This document shows, one piece after another, positions 14,206-21,668 of a stretch of DNA of 23,712 nucleotides. The stretch lies in NCBI GenBank assembly GCA_003511825.1, contig DOIU01000513.1, forward strand, positions 1-23,712, in the 5' to 3' direction. Source of the stretch: Gammaproteobacteria bacterium (GTDB lineage: Bacteria > Pseudomonadota > Gammaproteobacteria > Granulosicoccales > Granulosicoccaceae). The number at the start of each line of letters is the position of its first letter. Position 1 is the stretch's first letter. Made by a program: the position numbers and the translations under genes. The notes under the pieces were generated by a model that had not been told where the DNA came from, did no database searches, and saw nothing but the letters and a program-made list of their open reading frames with translations.

Positions 14206-14871
14206 ATGAGCTGGAGAACGCTGGTCGTTGCCTGTGCCGCGGTGTTGCTGCCGGTTGTCGCTTGGGCGTGGAACGAGGGCAGTGAAGAGCAAGATGAGGC
14301 GATGCGATTGTCGCCCGATCTTGTCAACGGCAAAAAAGTGTTTGAGATCTGCACTGCCTGCCATTTGCCGCATGGTTGGGGAGCCGAGGACGGCAGTTTT
14401 CCGTTGCTGGCAGGCCAGCATCGGACAGTGATCATTAAGCAGTTGGCAGACATACGCGCCCGCAATCGGGATAACCCGACCATGTACCCGTTTTCTCTCC
14501 CCGACACGATAGGCGGCGTGCAGTCGATCGCAGACGTTGCGGCTTACATCGAGTCATTGCCGGCGCGCCCGGAAAATGGCAAAGGGCCTTATGCCGTTGG
14601 CACCGCTGAATACCAGATGGGGAAGCAGCTCTATCAAGAGCACTGCGTCGCCTGCCACGGTGAGCAGGGCGAGGGGGACTCTGGCCTGTATTATCCCAAG
14701 CTCAATGGCCAGCATTACCGCTATATGTTGCGACAATTTGAGTGGATACGAGATGGCAAGCGACGCAACGCCAATCCAGCTATGGAGCAGCAGATTCGCC
14801 AGTTTTCAGATGACGAAATGAAAGCGGTGGTGAATTACGTGTCCTATTTACCCGTGGCAGACACGCACTAA
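14206..14871 (+). CDS. Diheme cytochrome c, c4-like
   Basis: 221 residues with a signal peptide (about 1-21, WAW region). Two heme sites are visible, CTACH at 49-53 and CVACH at 147-151, each followed by a Leu-Ala/Asn-Gly-Gln-His segment (LLAGQHRTVI, LNGQHYRYML) and a Met ligand candidate (Met93 in NPTMYPF, Met193 in NPAMEQQ). This is the duplicated fold of periplasmic or membrane-anchored cytochrome c4 electron carriers. The frame is open from 14068, but that upstream stretch reads through the terminator at 14073-14103. ATG 14206 gives a proper signal peptide and is clearly the start. Confidence 0.9.
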   Translation: MSWRTLVVACAAVLLPVVAWAWNEGSEEQDEAMRLSPDLVNGKKVFEICTACHLPHGWGAEDGSFPLLAGQHRTVIIKQLADIRARNRDNPTMYPFSLPDTIGGVQSIADVAAYIESLPARPENGKGPYAVGTAEYQMGKQLYQEHCVACHGEQGEGDSGLYYPKLNGQHYRYMLRQFEWIRDGKRRNANPAMEQQIRQFSDDEMKAVVNYVSYLPVADTH

Positions 14872-14931
14872 CGCGATTGCGGTATCCCTTTTGCCGCGAA
14901 CCCGATCCCATTGACTCACCCGTTATAGCTA

Positions 14932-15798
14932 ATGATGCTTGATCACGGTATCCAAATCGCCTTGCCTGTCGCATTGATGATGATCATGGCGAGCTTGGGC
15001 TTAAAGCTACAGTTGCGCGACTTTCAGCAGATCTTGGCAAGTCCAAGGGCGTATCTCGTGGGTTTGGTTGCACAGCTGGTTATCGTCCCGATGATGGGGC
15101 TGCTCGCCGTTTACGTCAGTGGCATCGGTGGAGCGACCGCCGTTGGCCTGATGGTTCTGTCATTCAGTCCGGGGGGTTCGAGCAGCAATCTGTTCAGTGA
15201 TTTGGCCCGAGGGAATGTCGCGCTGTCAGTCAGTCTTACACTCACGGCAAGCGTGGTGACGCCATTCACGCTGCCACTGCTGACGGCCGCTGCATTGGCT
15301 TATCAAGGGGGCGCGATGCAGGGGAGCTTCCCGGTTTTAACGGCCATGCTGCGTCTGTTTGTTGTCATGGTGATACCTTTGGCTGCGGCGATGGCCTTGC
15401 GGCATTATTCGCCGAGTGTGGCCAGCCGTGTGGTGGCGTGGTTTGCCCCTGTGGCATCCTTGTCATTTGCCGTGGTGATTGGCTTGATCGTGTTGCAGCA
15501 GTGGCCTCGGTTACCGGCGTTTATGGCGCAAGCCGGGTGGGCTATCGGGTTGCTCTTGGGGTCAACTCTGGGGGCTGGGTACGGTCTCGCTCGAGGTTTT
15601 TGTTTACGGCCTCAGGACCGTCGAACGATCACGATTGAGGCCGGTATGCAGAACGGTGGAATGGCCTTGTTGGTGACTGAGGGTTTATTGCGTAACCCGC
15701 AAATGTCTGTGGTTCCGGTATTATATGGATTGTTGATGCTGATTCCCGTAATCCTGATGGTCCGTGCCGCGCGTCGTGAAAAACCCGCAATCCAATAG
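14932..15798 (+). CDS. Bile acid:sodium symporter (BASS/SBF) family transporter
   Basis: 288 residues with about nine or ten membrane segments. Family signatures are visible: MASLGLKL near 19-25, FSPGGSSSN at 78-86, GNVALSVSLT at 94-103, and TIEAGMQNGGMA at 234-245. The glycine-rich and E-x-x-x-Q-N motifs belong to the Na+-binding core of the BASS family. These transporters import organic anions with Na+; the bacterial substrates are mostly unknown. It is not an ACR3 arsenite pump, because the membrane cysteine diagnostic of ACR3 is absent (the only Cys is residue 224). ATG 14932 or the adjacent 14935 may be used. The 3' end overlaps the next gene by about 35 bases, so the two are likely coupled. 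Confidence 0.88.
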   Translation: MMLDHGIQIALPVALMMIMASLGLKLQLRDFQQILASPRAYLVGLVAQLVIVPMMGLLAVYVSGIGGATAVGLMVLSFSPGGSSSNLFSDLARGNVALSVSLTLTASVVTPFTLPLLTAAALAYQGGAMQGSFPVLTAMLRLFVVMVIPLAAAMALRHYSPSVASRVVAWFAPVASLSFAVVIGLIVLQQWPRLPAFMAQAGWAIGLLLGSTLGAGYGLARGFCLRPQDRRTITIEAGMQNGGMALLVTEGLLRNPQMSVVPVLYGLLMLIPVILMVRAARREKPAIQ

Positions 15799-16615
15799 CC
15801 TTTGGTGTGCGTTAAGACCCTTTTCGCTCGTCGTCGCCATCATCAGTGCGGGACTTGGCATTGCCTTGGCGTGGCAGCATGGCCATGCCGAGCCGGGTCT
15901 GGCCGTGCTCGTTATGTTGGGGGCGATGCTGTCGCAGTCAGGCGTGAATCTCATCAATGACCTTGAAGATTTGTCGCTCGGCTTGGTAAAGCAACAAACC
16001 GTTCGGAATTGTATTCTGCGCAATGCAGCTGTGGGTGTGTTATGTCTCGCCATCGCAGTTGGGATTGGAGGGTACTTGGCCTGGCTGCGGGGCTGGCCCC
16101 TCCTGGTGATCATGCTACTGAGTGGCGTACTTGCGCTGAATTACAATTTGGGCCCCATCCATTTCAAGCGCCGCGGTTTGGCGGTTTTGCAAGTATTCGT
16201 GCTGATGGGCGTTGTCTTAGTCCAAGGCGCTTACATGGCGATGGGCGGTGGGCTGTCGACACAGGTCATCGTATTGTCTCTGCCGATCAGTTGTTTGGTG
16301 TCATTGCTACTGCTGAGCAATGAGCTGCGTGACTGGGAATCTGATCGGCGTGACCACGTGCGCACCTTAACGGTTCGTGTCGGTTACCGGCGAGCTGTGC
16401 AACTTTACTGGGGGCTCGTGGTGACTGCTTATGTGTCATCCATTGGCTTGCTATGGGGGACGTCCCACACGGTCATCTGGTTGCTCGCACCATTGCCGCT
16501 GTTGCTGCCAATCCGACAGCATTTACGGGCTGAACATCGACCGCGGCTGACGCCCTTGACCGGGCGATTTTTCTTCGCCTTTGGACTCGCTTATCTGGCT
16601 GCGTTGCATTGGTAG
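15764..16615 (+). CDS. UbiA-family prenyltransferase, MenA-like
   Basis: 283 residues, about eight membrane segments. The two metal/pyrophosphate motifs of the UbiA superfamily are recognisable: NLINDLED at 62-69, resembling the NLxNDxxD of MenA, and ELRDWESDRRDHVRTLTVRVG, which resembles the MenA second motif with D-x-x-x-D and TLxVRxG. MenA attaches a polyprenyl chain to dihydroxynaphthoate for menaquinone. The stretch after the first motif (LSLGLVKQQT) lacks the additional Asp usual in MenA, so the acceptor substrate may differ. No other quinone gene is nearby. GTG 15764 is the longest start; GTG 15776 is an alternative. It overlaps the transporter gene. Confidence 0.8.
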   Translation: MPRVVKNPQSNSLWCALRPFSLVVAIISAGLGIALAWQHGHAEPGLAVLVMLGAMLSQSGVNLINDLEDLSLGLVKQQTVRNCILRNAAVGVLCLAIAVGIGGYLAWLRGWPLLVIMLLSGVLALNYNLGPIHFKRRGLAVLQVFVLMGVVLVQGAYMAMGGGLSTQVIVLSLPISCLVSLLLLSNELRDWESDRRDHVRTLTVRVGYRRAVQLYWGLVVTAYVSSIGLLWGTSHTVIWLLAPLPLLLPIRQHLRAEHRPRLTPLTGRFFFAFGLAYLAALHW

Positions 16616-16641
16616 CGGTTCGATCGATGCGCGCTGGATCA

Positions 16642-16920
16642 TTATTCAGCCGGTGTGTCTCCATCGGAGATCATGGCGAGGATGGGTTCCAGATCGCTGG
16701 GCATCTGGATATGAAGTCCTTGTTTCTTTATGTTATCGATGACGGTCCGAGGGTCTTCGGTTGCGAGACGGGTGTGTTCATCCAAGGACAGCTCGAGGGC
16801 AAACGCCAATTCACCGACGGTGGTTTGCACGGCCGCCGGCAGCGCCGAAAAGTTGTCCTTCTCGGGTAAATACACGTAGAGCCCTGGTTTCTTCAGGCTG
16901 CGATAGACATAGCATTGCAT
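16642..16920 (-). CDS. ycgL: YcgL domain-containing protein
   Basis: 92 residues, the usual length of YcgL. The start MQCYVYRSLKKPGLYVYL, the central LPAAVQTTVGELAFALEL, LATEDPRTVIDNI and the end motif GLHIQMP are characteristic of this gammaproteobacterial family of small cytoplasmic proteins, whose function is not settled. The frame stays open upstream to 17115, but the ATG at 16920 gives the family length and conserved beginning. It is the only convincing minus-strand gene here, convergent with the prenyltransferase gene and divergent from arsS. Confidence 0.93.
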   Translation of the reverse strand: MQCYVYRSLKKPGLYVYLPEKDNFSALPAAVQTTVGELAFALELSLDEHTRLATEDPRTVIDNIKKQGLHIQMPSDLEPILAMISDGDTPAE

Positions 16921-17258
16921 AGACAAGTCCAAGAATGAGTGCGGGGTCAATCTCCCCTCGGGGATTCTACTTAACTTCCTAGATTCAATTAAACTATTCT
17001 TGGTCCGTTCTAGGCAGTGTTGCGGATTCTGCGCGTCGGCATTGCTTCGTGATAGAGGCGCAGTTTGTCGGCATGCTCCGTTTGTCAGGGCTGTACAGGC
17101 GCGTTGAATCTCCATGCGGAGTTGGATGGATCACTCGCATAGAAGAGAGGTCTGATTCCGCGCTTCAAAGGAACCAATGCCCGCAATTAGGCTCATTAGT
17201 AGGAAAGGCAATTGGCCTGACGCGACACCAATCATCTTATAATTGAGGCAAGCCTTCC
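16921..17258. other. Intergenic region between ycgL and arsS (divergent)
   Basis: About 340 bases that must hold both outward promoters. Toward arsS there is an exact TATAAT at 17238-17243, but its best -35 candidate (TTGGCC, 17212-17217) is 20 bases away. A CCCC-TC-GGGG mini-palindrome at 16954-16963 lies in the ycgL leader. A nine-of-ten inverted repeat (16927-16936 with 16995-17004) has a 58-base spacing and may be chance. No ArsR-type operator could be recognised with confidence. Confidence 0.45.
17238..17243 (+). promoter_or_regulatory. Candidate -10 box upstream of arsS
   Basis: Perfect TATAAT, fifteen bases before the GTG start at 17259. Transcription would begin about 9 bases before the start codon, giving a near-leaderless message, and the GAGG at 17244-17247 would fall outside the transcript. 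Either the box is fortuitous or the start codon is used without a Shine-Dalgarno. Confidence 0.35.
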
Positions 17259-18215
17259 GTGTATCAAACACTTCCTTTGTTGCAATACTCTGATTTTCCT
17301 CGAATTCGCCGTGCATCGCTTGAAATTTTGCAGGTGAACCTGGGGTATTACTGTAATCAGCGCTGCAAGCATTGCCATGTGAATGCAGGGCCTAATCGAA
17401 AAGAGACCATGAGTGCGCAAACTGCGGCCCAGCTCATGCGTTTTATGCAAAGTACCCAGGTGTCGACAATAGACCTCACTGGTGGCGCCCCCGAGTTGCA
17501 TGCGCAGTTTAAACCGTTGGTGGAAGCGGGCAGACACGCGGGTTGCCGCGTGATAGATCGCTGTAACCTATCGGTGTTGTTTGAACCGGGACAAGAGGGG
17601 CTTGCGGACTACTTGGCGCAGTGGCGTGTCGATATAGTGGCGTCCTTGCCATGCTATTTGGAGGAGAACGTCAATGCACAGCGTGGACGAGGGATCTTTG
17701 AGAAAAGTATCAATGCGTTACGGGTCTTGAATGATCTGGGGTACGGTATTGATGGCAGTGGTCTCTCATTGGAGTTGGTGTATAACCCGCAGGGGCCTGA
17801 GTTGCCGCCGCCGCAAGCCGATTTGGAGGCGGATTATCGCGCCTATTTGGGCGAGCACTATGGTATCCAGTTTACGCGGTTGTTGGCTCTGGCAAACTTG
17901 CCGATCAAGCGCTTTGGGAGCACGCTCATATCGCGTGGGCAATTCGTTGACTACATGCAGTTGCTGAAGTCGTCTCACAGTGCTGCCAATCTGGATTCCG
18001 TCATGTGTCGCAACACCTTGAGCGTGGACTACGAGGGCTACGTCTACGATTGTGATTTCAATCAAATGCTCAACGTACCCGCCGGTGGTGGTAAACCCAT
18101 CCATATTAATGATTTAGATCAGCAGGTCGACGCCGGAGCACCTATCGCCATCGCGGACCATTGTTACGGCTGCACAGCGGGTCAAGGTTCGAGTTGTGGT
18201 GGTGCCCTCGGCTGA
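17259..18215 (+). CDS. arsS: Arsenosugar biosynthesis radical SAM protein ArsS
   Basis: 318 residues. The radical SAM cluster motif C-x3-C-x2-C is at Cys32, Cys36, Cys39 (YCNQRCKHCH), followed by the GGAPEL motif at 75-80 that helps bind S-adenosylmethionine. The C-terminal half carries further cysteines: Cys250, Cys265 (MCRNTLSVDYEGYVYDC) and Cys302, Cys305, Cys313 (HCYGCTAGQGSSC), as expected for the extra C-terminal domain of ArsS. ArsS joins a 5'-deoxyadenosyl group to dimethylated arsenic, the entry step to arsenosugars. It starts with GTG 17259 preceded by GAGG, and overlaps the next gene by 20 bases. The two downstream glycosyltransferases belong to families named for arsenosugar clusters, which supports the assignment. 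Confidence 0.92.
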   Translation: MYQTLPLLQYSDFPRIRRASLEILQVNLGYYCNQRCKHCHVNAGPNRKETMSAQTAAQLMRFMQSTQVSTIDLTGGAPELHAQFKPLVEAGRHAGCRVIDRCNLSVLFEPGQEGLADYLAQWRVDIVASLPCYLEENVNAQRGRGIFEKSINALRVLNDLGYGIDGSGLSLELVYNPQGPELPPPQADLEADYRAYLGEHYGIQFTRLLALANLPIKRFGSTLISRGQFVDYMQLLKSSHSAANLDSVMCRNTLSVDYEGYVYDCDFNQMLNVPAGGGKPIHINDLDQQVDAGAPIAIADHCYGCTAGQGSSCGGALG

Positions 18216-18909
18216 CGCAGGCGCTCAACGGCTCAGTGTCGTCATCCCGGTACTGAATGATCGCAATGCACTGGTGCGCTTGCTGGGCGATCTGCAATGG
18301 CTGCGGTCGGCTGGACATCAGCTTATCGTTGTTGATGGCGGCAGTGGTGATGGGAGCCTGGGATCCGCCCAAGCTCTGGCCGATCGGGTCATGATCTCCC
18401 AAGCTGGGCGGGCAACGCAGATGAATGCCGGGGCGGCCATCGTCAATACCTCGCACATTTGGTTTTTACACGCCGATACGCGTGTGTCTCGCCAGGCGTG
18501 TGAGTGTCTGTTGCAGGTGATACGCGCATCATCTGAGCCCTGCTGGGGGCGCTTTAACGTGCGCTTGGATGACGCAGATTACGTCTTTCGTGTGATTAGT
18601 TTTTTTATGAATGTGCGTTCATGTGTGTCGGGCGTTGCCACCGGGGACCAGGGGATTTTTGTTCATCGGCGATTGTTTCAGATGGTGGACGGTTTCCCAC
18701 GCATTGCGCTGATGGAGGACATTGCATTGTCAAAGCAGTTACGTCGCACCATGCGCCCGCGGTGCTTGCGTGAGCCTTTACAGGTTTCTGCTCGGCGTTG
18801 GCGTGAGCACGGCATCGTGAAAACCGTGTTGCTCATGTGGGGTCTGAGGTTGTTGTATGTTGTGGGGATGAGTCCCAAGGTATTGCATGGCTGGTACTAT
18901 CGACGGTAA
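18196..18909 (+). CDS. Family 2 glycosyltransferase of the arsenosugar cluster (TIGR04283 type)
   Basis: 237 residues with a GT-A fold. Nucleotide-sugar motifs: VVIPVLND at 15-22, DGGSGD at 47-52, GRATQMNAGA at 71-80, LHADTRV at 91-97 (H-A-D replacing D-x-D), TGDQGIF at 149-155, and MEDIALSKQLRR at 173-184. The combination of GRAxQMNxGA, LHADT and GDQ is the pattern of the TIGR04283 family found beside arsS. It is inferred to modify the ribose-arsenic intermediate; the exact reaction is not established. There is a hydrophobic C-terminal segment (LLMWGLRLLYVVGMSP). The start is one of three consecutive GTG codons at 18196. It overlaps arsS by 20 bases and the next gene by 23. Confidence 0.9.
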   Translation: MVVPSADAGAQRLSVVIPVLNDRNALVRLLGDLQWLRSAGHQLIVVDGGSGDGSLGSAQALADRVMISQAGRATQMNAGAAIVNTSHIWFLHADTRVSRQACECLLQVIRASSEPCWGRFNVRLDDADYVFRVISFFMNVRSCVSGVATGDQGIFVHRRLFQMVDGFPRIALMEDIALSKQLRRTMRPRCLREPLQVSARRWREHGIVKTVLLMWGLRLLYVVGMSPKVLHGWYYRR

Positions 18910-19564
18910 CGTACATCAGCCCGTCCTTTTACAAATATTTACAAAGCGCCCGCTGCCAGGGCGGGTAAAAACCCGCTTACAAACGGTTTTGACACCCAAG
19001 CAGGCGGCAGAGGTTCATGCAACCTTGACCCGCGTTTGTTTAGACAAATTTTCAGGTTTGCCGGCGCGCTTCCGAGTGGAGTTATGGGGGGATGCGCCGG
19101 CGACCACACCCTTCTTTGCCGAGTTGTTGCAGGCGCATCCGCGATTAGGATTTAGATTGCAAAAAGGTAAAGATTTGGGTCAGCGCATGGCTTTTGCTAT
19201 GAGATCCGGTTTATTGCGTTCTCCTCGCGTGTTGCTGATCGGGACGGACTGTCCTGCACTTCAGGTTGACCATCTCCTTAGCATCGCTAAAGGCATGCAA
19301 AATCGCCGGCTGGAACTCATTGCCGCGGAAGACGGGGGTTATGTCTTGATCGGTGGCAAGTCTTATCATCACCGGGTATTCAGAGGCGTCGATTGGGGTA
19401 CGGCTTGCGTGCTGCAACAAACGGTGCAACAGGTGCGGCGCATAAACTGGCAAGTTTGTATTCACGACGTATTGTGGGATATTGATGAGCCACAAGATTT
19501 AGCGCGAGCTTACAAAACTAAATTGATTTGCGATGAACGAATTGATGCCCAATTAATTTTGTAA
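18887..19564 (+). CDS. Nucleotidyl/glycosyltransferase-like protein of the arsenosugar cluster (TIGR04282, DUF2064 type)
   Basis: 225 residues with a nucleotide-diphospho-sugar transferase fold. Motifs: FTKRPLPGRVKTRL at 18-31 (a P-G-x-x-K-T-R-L nucleotide-binding loop), LGQRMAFAM at 97-105, GTDCPAL at 119-125 with the metal-binding Asp, and AEDGGYVLIG at 147-156. This matches the TIGR04282 family that accompanies arsS and TIGR04283. It may activate or attach the aglycone part of the arsenosugar; that is inference from neighbourhood. ATG 18887 overlaps the previous gene by 23 bases, so all three genes are translationally coupled. The C-terminus (AQLIL) ends just before hslR. Confidence 0.88.
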   Translation: MAGTIDGNVHQPVLLQIFTKRPLPGRVKTRLQTVLTPKQAAEVHATLTRVCLDKFSGLPARFRVELWGDAPATTPFFAELLQAHPRLGFRLQKGKDLGQRMAFAMRSGLLRSPRVLLIGTDCPALQVDHLLSIAKGMQNRRLELIAAEDGGYVLIGGKSYHHRVFRGVDWGTACVLQQTVQQVRRINWQVCIHDVLWDIDEPQDLARAYKTKLICDERIDAQLIL

Positions 19565-19577
19565 CTGTCAATGCGAA

Positions 19578-19583
19578 TATAAT
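19578..19583 (+). promoter_or_regulatory. Candidate -10 box upstream of hslR
   Basis: Exact TATAAT nineteen bases before the hslR ATG, in a short AT-rich gap after the arsenosugar cassette. No clear -35 lies 16-18 bases upstream, so the assignment is tentative. Confidence 0.3.
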
Positions 19584-19601
19584 TCAATATGGCAAATTAA
19601 A

Positions 19602-20012
19602 ATGAATCATTGCGAAAAAGAAAGTGGTCTGCAGGCGCAGCGTTTGGATAAGTGGTTATGGGCCGCACGTTTTTATAAAACCCGGAGTCTGGCAGCTCAG
19701 GCTATACAGGGTGGAAAGGTTCATTTAGAGGGGCATCGTGTAAAACCCTCAAAACAAGTTTGCCTCGGCGCGAAGCTTCGGATCAAGCGCGACGAATGGG
19801 TCTTTGATATCGAAGTAAAAAGGCTGAATTTACAGCGTAGGCCTGCGAAAGAAGCGGTATTAATGTACGAAGAAAGTCCTGAAAGTAAAAAAGAGCGCGA
19901 GCGTATTATGGCGCAAATCAAGGCAATTCGCGCGGTCGACAGATTGGCAAAACCTGCTGCCAAACCAAACAAAAAACAGCGGCGTGATATTGTTAATTTT
20001 CGTAAAAAATGA
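19602..20012 (+). CDS. hslR: Ribosome-associated heat shock protein Hsp15 (S4 domain)
   Basis: 136 residues, the normal length of HslR. Hsp15 binds free 50S subunits carrying a nascent chain and helps recycle them after heat stress. An S4 RNA-binding domain occupies about residues 12-75: QRLDKWLWAARFYKTRSLAAQAIQGGKV and GHRVKPSKQV are near-diagnostic. The C-terminal half is highly basic and ends RRDIVNFRKK. It is separated from the preceding gene by 37 bases and may have its own promoter. Local composition is more AT-rich than the neighbours. Confidence 0.95.
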   Translation: MNHCEKESGLQAQRLDKWLWAARFYKTRSLAAQAIQGGKVHLEGHRVKPSKQVCLGAKLRIKRDEWVFDIEVKRLNLQRRPAKEAVLMYEESPESKKERERIMAQIKAIRAVDRLAKPAAKPNKKQRRDIVNFRKK

Positions 20013-20099
20013 AGAATGTTTTTTTGTTTACAAAACATACAAATCTATACAGATAACAAATTGCTGACCCAATTTGCCAGTGTTAGCCTAATTGCTTAA

Positions 20100-21455
20100 A
20101 TGGACTGCCTGCGTGCAATGAATTTATTGCGACTCTCAATGTCACCTAAAAACCCACAATCTAGTTCTGAAATAGGACAGCCGGAAAATGCAACTGTGGT
20201 TCAATCTGCAGAGCATAATATCAATCCGGAAAAGATCAGCGCCAATGCTTTGAAAGTATTGGATGCGCTGACGACTGCGGGTTTTGAGGCTTACCTTGTT
20301 GGTGGTGGTGTCCGCGATTTATTGCTTGGCTTAAGTCCAAAAGATTTTGACATTGCAACGAGCGCAAGTCCTGAAGAGATCAAGCCCTTGTTTCGCAACT
20401 GTCGGTTGATCGGTCGTCGTTTCCGACTCGCTCATGTTGTGTTTGGTCGAGAGGTGATCGAGGTCGCCACCTTTCGTGCCGATCATGGGCAGGGTGAGGG
20501 CGGCGAATCGCGCGCTGACGGACGTATCGTGCGCGACAACGTATTCGGCACCGTTGAAGAAGATGCGCTGCGCCGAGACTTCACCATCAATGCTCTTTAC
20601 TACGCCAATCATGATGCGGCAGTGTTGGATTTTGTCGGTGCGCTAGAGGACATCAAGTCGCGGACATTGCGGTTGATCGGTGAGCCCGATGTGCGCGTCA
20701 AAGAGGATCCCGTGCGGTGTTTGCGTGCCGCACGATTTTCCGCAAAGCTCGGGTTTGATGTGGCGACAGATGTTCGTCAGGCCATGACGGAACACGCGCA
20801 TTTGTTGCGTGACATCCCACCGGCACGGTTGTTTGAAGAAGTGCTCAAGTTGTTCCACAGCGGGCATGCCGTTCAAAGTTTCGATAAGTTGCGAGAGTTT
20901 GATCTATTGCAGTATCTCTTCCCTGTCGCAGACGATCGCCTTAAGCGCGATGATGCGCGCTTTGAAGCATTTGTGTATCAGGCACTTCAAAACACAGATG
21001 ATCGCATTGCCGAGGGTAAGCCCGTCACGCCCGCGTTCTTGTATGCGGTGATGCTGTGGCCGCAAGTGGAAAAACTGGCTCAGGATTATCTTGATGAGGA
21101 GCCGCCTGTCACCGCTATCCTTCGCGCTGCCGACAGTGTGGTGACCGCGCAAATGGCGTATACGTCTCTGCCCAAGCGGTTCTCGGTACCTATGCGTGAA
21201 ATTTGGGCCATGCAGCCTCGACTAGAGCGCTATCAGGGTAAGCGAGCCCTGCATTTGTTGCGCAGCGCTCGCTTTAGAGCGGGTTATGATTTTCTGCTGC
21301 TGCGTTCTCACGTGGACAGCAATTTGCGAGAGCGCGCTGACTGGTGGACGAAAACACAAGAGTCTCATCCGGTTGAGCCCGACCATGGTCGTCGATTCCC
21401 TCGCACCCGCTCTGGTAAGTCCTCTCGATCTGGCACCAAGTCTCGCGCTTCCTGA
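20100..21455 (+). CDS. pcnB: Poly(A) polymerase I
   Basis: 451 residues from the longest start. Adds 3' poly(A) tails to RNA, tagging it for decay. Nucleotidyltransferase motifs: LVGGGVRDLLLG at 66-77, KDFDIATSA at 81-89 with catalytic Asp82 and Asp84, and RRDFTINALYY at 158-168. RLIGRRFRLAHV at 102-113 and EDPVRCLRAARFSAKLGF at 202-219 identify PcnB rather than a CCA-adding enzyme. The tail is basic and Ser/Arg-rich (TRSGKSSRSGTKSRAS), as in PcnB. The start is uncertain: ATG 20100, 20118 and 20139 are all in frame and none has a strong ribosome-binding site. pcnB-folK is a standard gammaproteobacterial order. Confidence 0.95.
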   Translation: MDCLRAMNLLRLSMSPKNPQSSSEIGQPENATVVQSAEHNINPEKISANALKVLDALTTAGFEAYLVGGGVRDLLLGLSPKDFDIATSASPEEIKPLFRNCRLIGRRFRLAHVVFGREVIEVATFRADHGQGEGGESRADGRIVRDNVFGTVEEDALRRDFTINALYYANHDAAVLDFVGALEDIKSRTLRLIGEPDVRVKEDPVRCLRAARFSAKLGFDVATDVRQAMTEHAHLLRDIPPARLFEEVLKLFHSGHAVQSFDKLREFDLLQYLFPVADDRLKRDDARFEAFVYQALQNTDDRIAEGKPVTPAFLYAVMLWPQVEKLAQDYLDEEPPVTAILRAADSVVTAQMAYTSLPKRFSVPMREIWAMQPRLERYQGKRALHLLRSARFRAGYDFLLLRSHVDSNLRERADWWTKTQESHPVEPDHGRRFPRTRSGKSSRSGTKSRAS

Positions 21456-21668
21456 GCGCAATCATCAACTTCTCTTCTCGCGGCACTCCCTCGGGTCGTC
21501 AAGATGCACATAACATCGGTACAGGCCTGTTAACATACATTGGCAATGTTTGTGCCCAAAGCACTCGCTGCGCTCGCGGGGGCAGGCTCTCGATGATTTG
21601 GAACGCCCGTGTGATGCGCCCCACGCCTTGATGGGCGCTTGTCAGTCTCAATGGAGGGCGTTTTCATC

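Noticed and set aside
14932..15798. Arsenite efflux pump ACR3, suggested by the nearby arsenosugar genes
   Set aside because: Motifs FSPGGSSSN and EAGMQNGG indicate the BASS family, and the conserved membrane cysteine of ACR3 is absent.
16927..17004. Inverted repeat flanking the ycgL leader as an operator
   Set aside because: Only nine of ten bases match and the arms are 58 bases apart, so chance is likely.
20100..21455. CCA-adding tRNA nucleotidyltransferase
   Set aside because: The RLIGRRFRLAHV and EDPVRCLRAARFSAKLGF segments and the basic tail identify poly(A) polymerase.
21616..21638. GCGCCC/GGGCGC inverted repeat upstream of folK as a terminator
   Set aside because: The stem is only six pairs and there is no T run after it.
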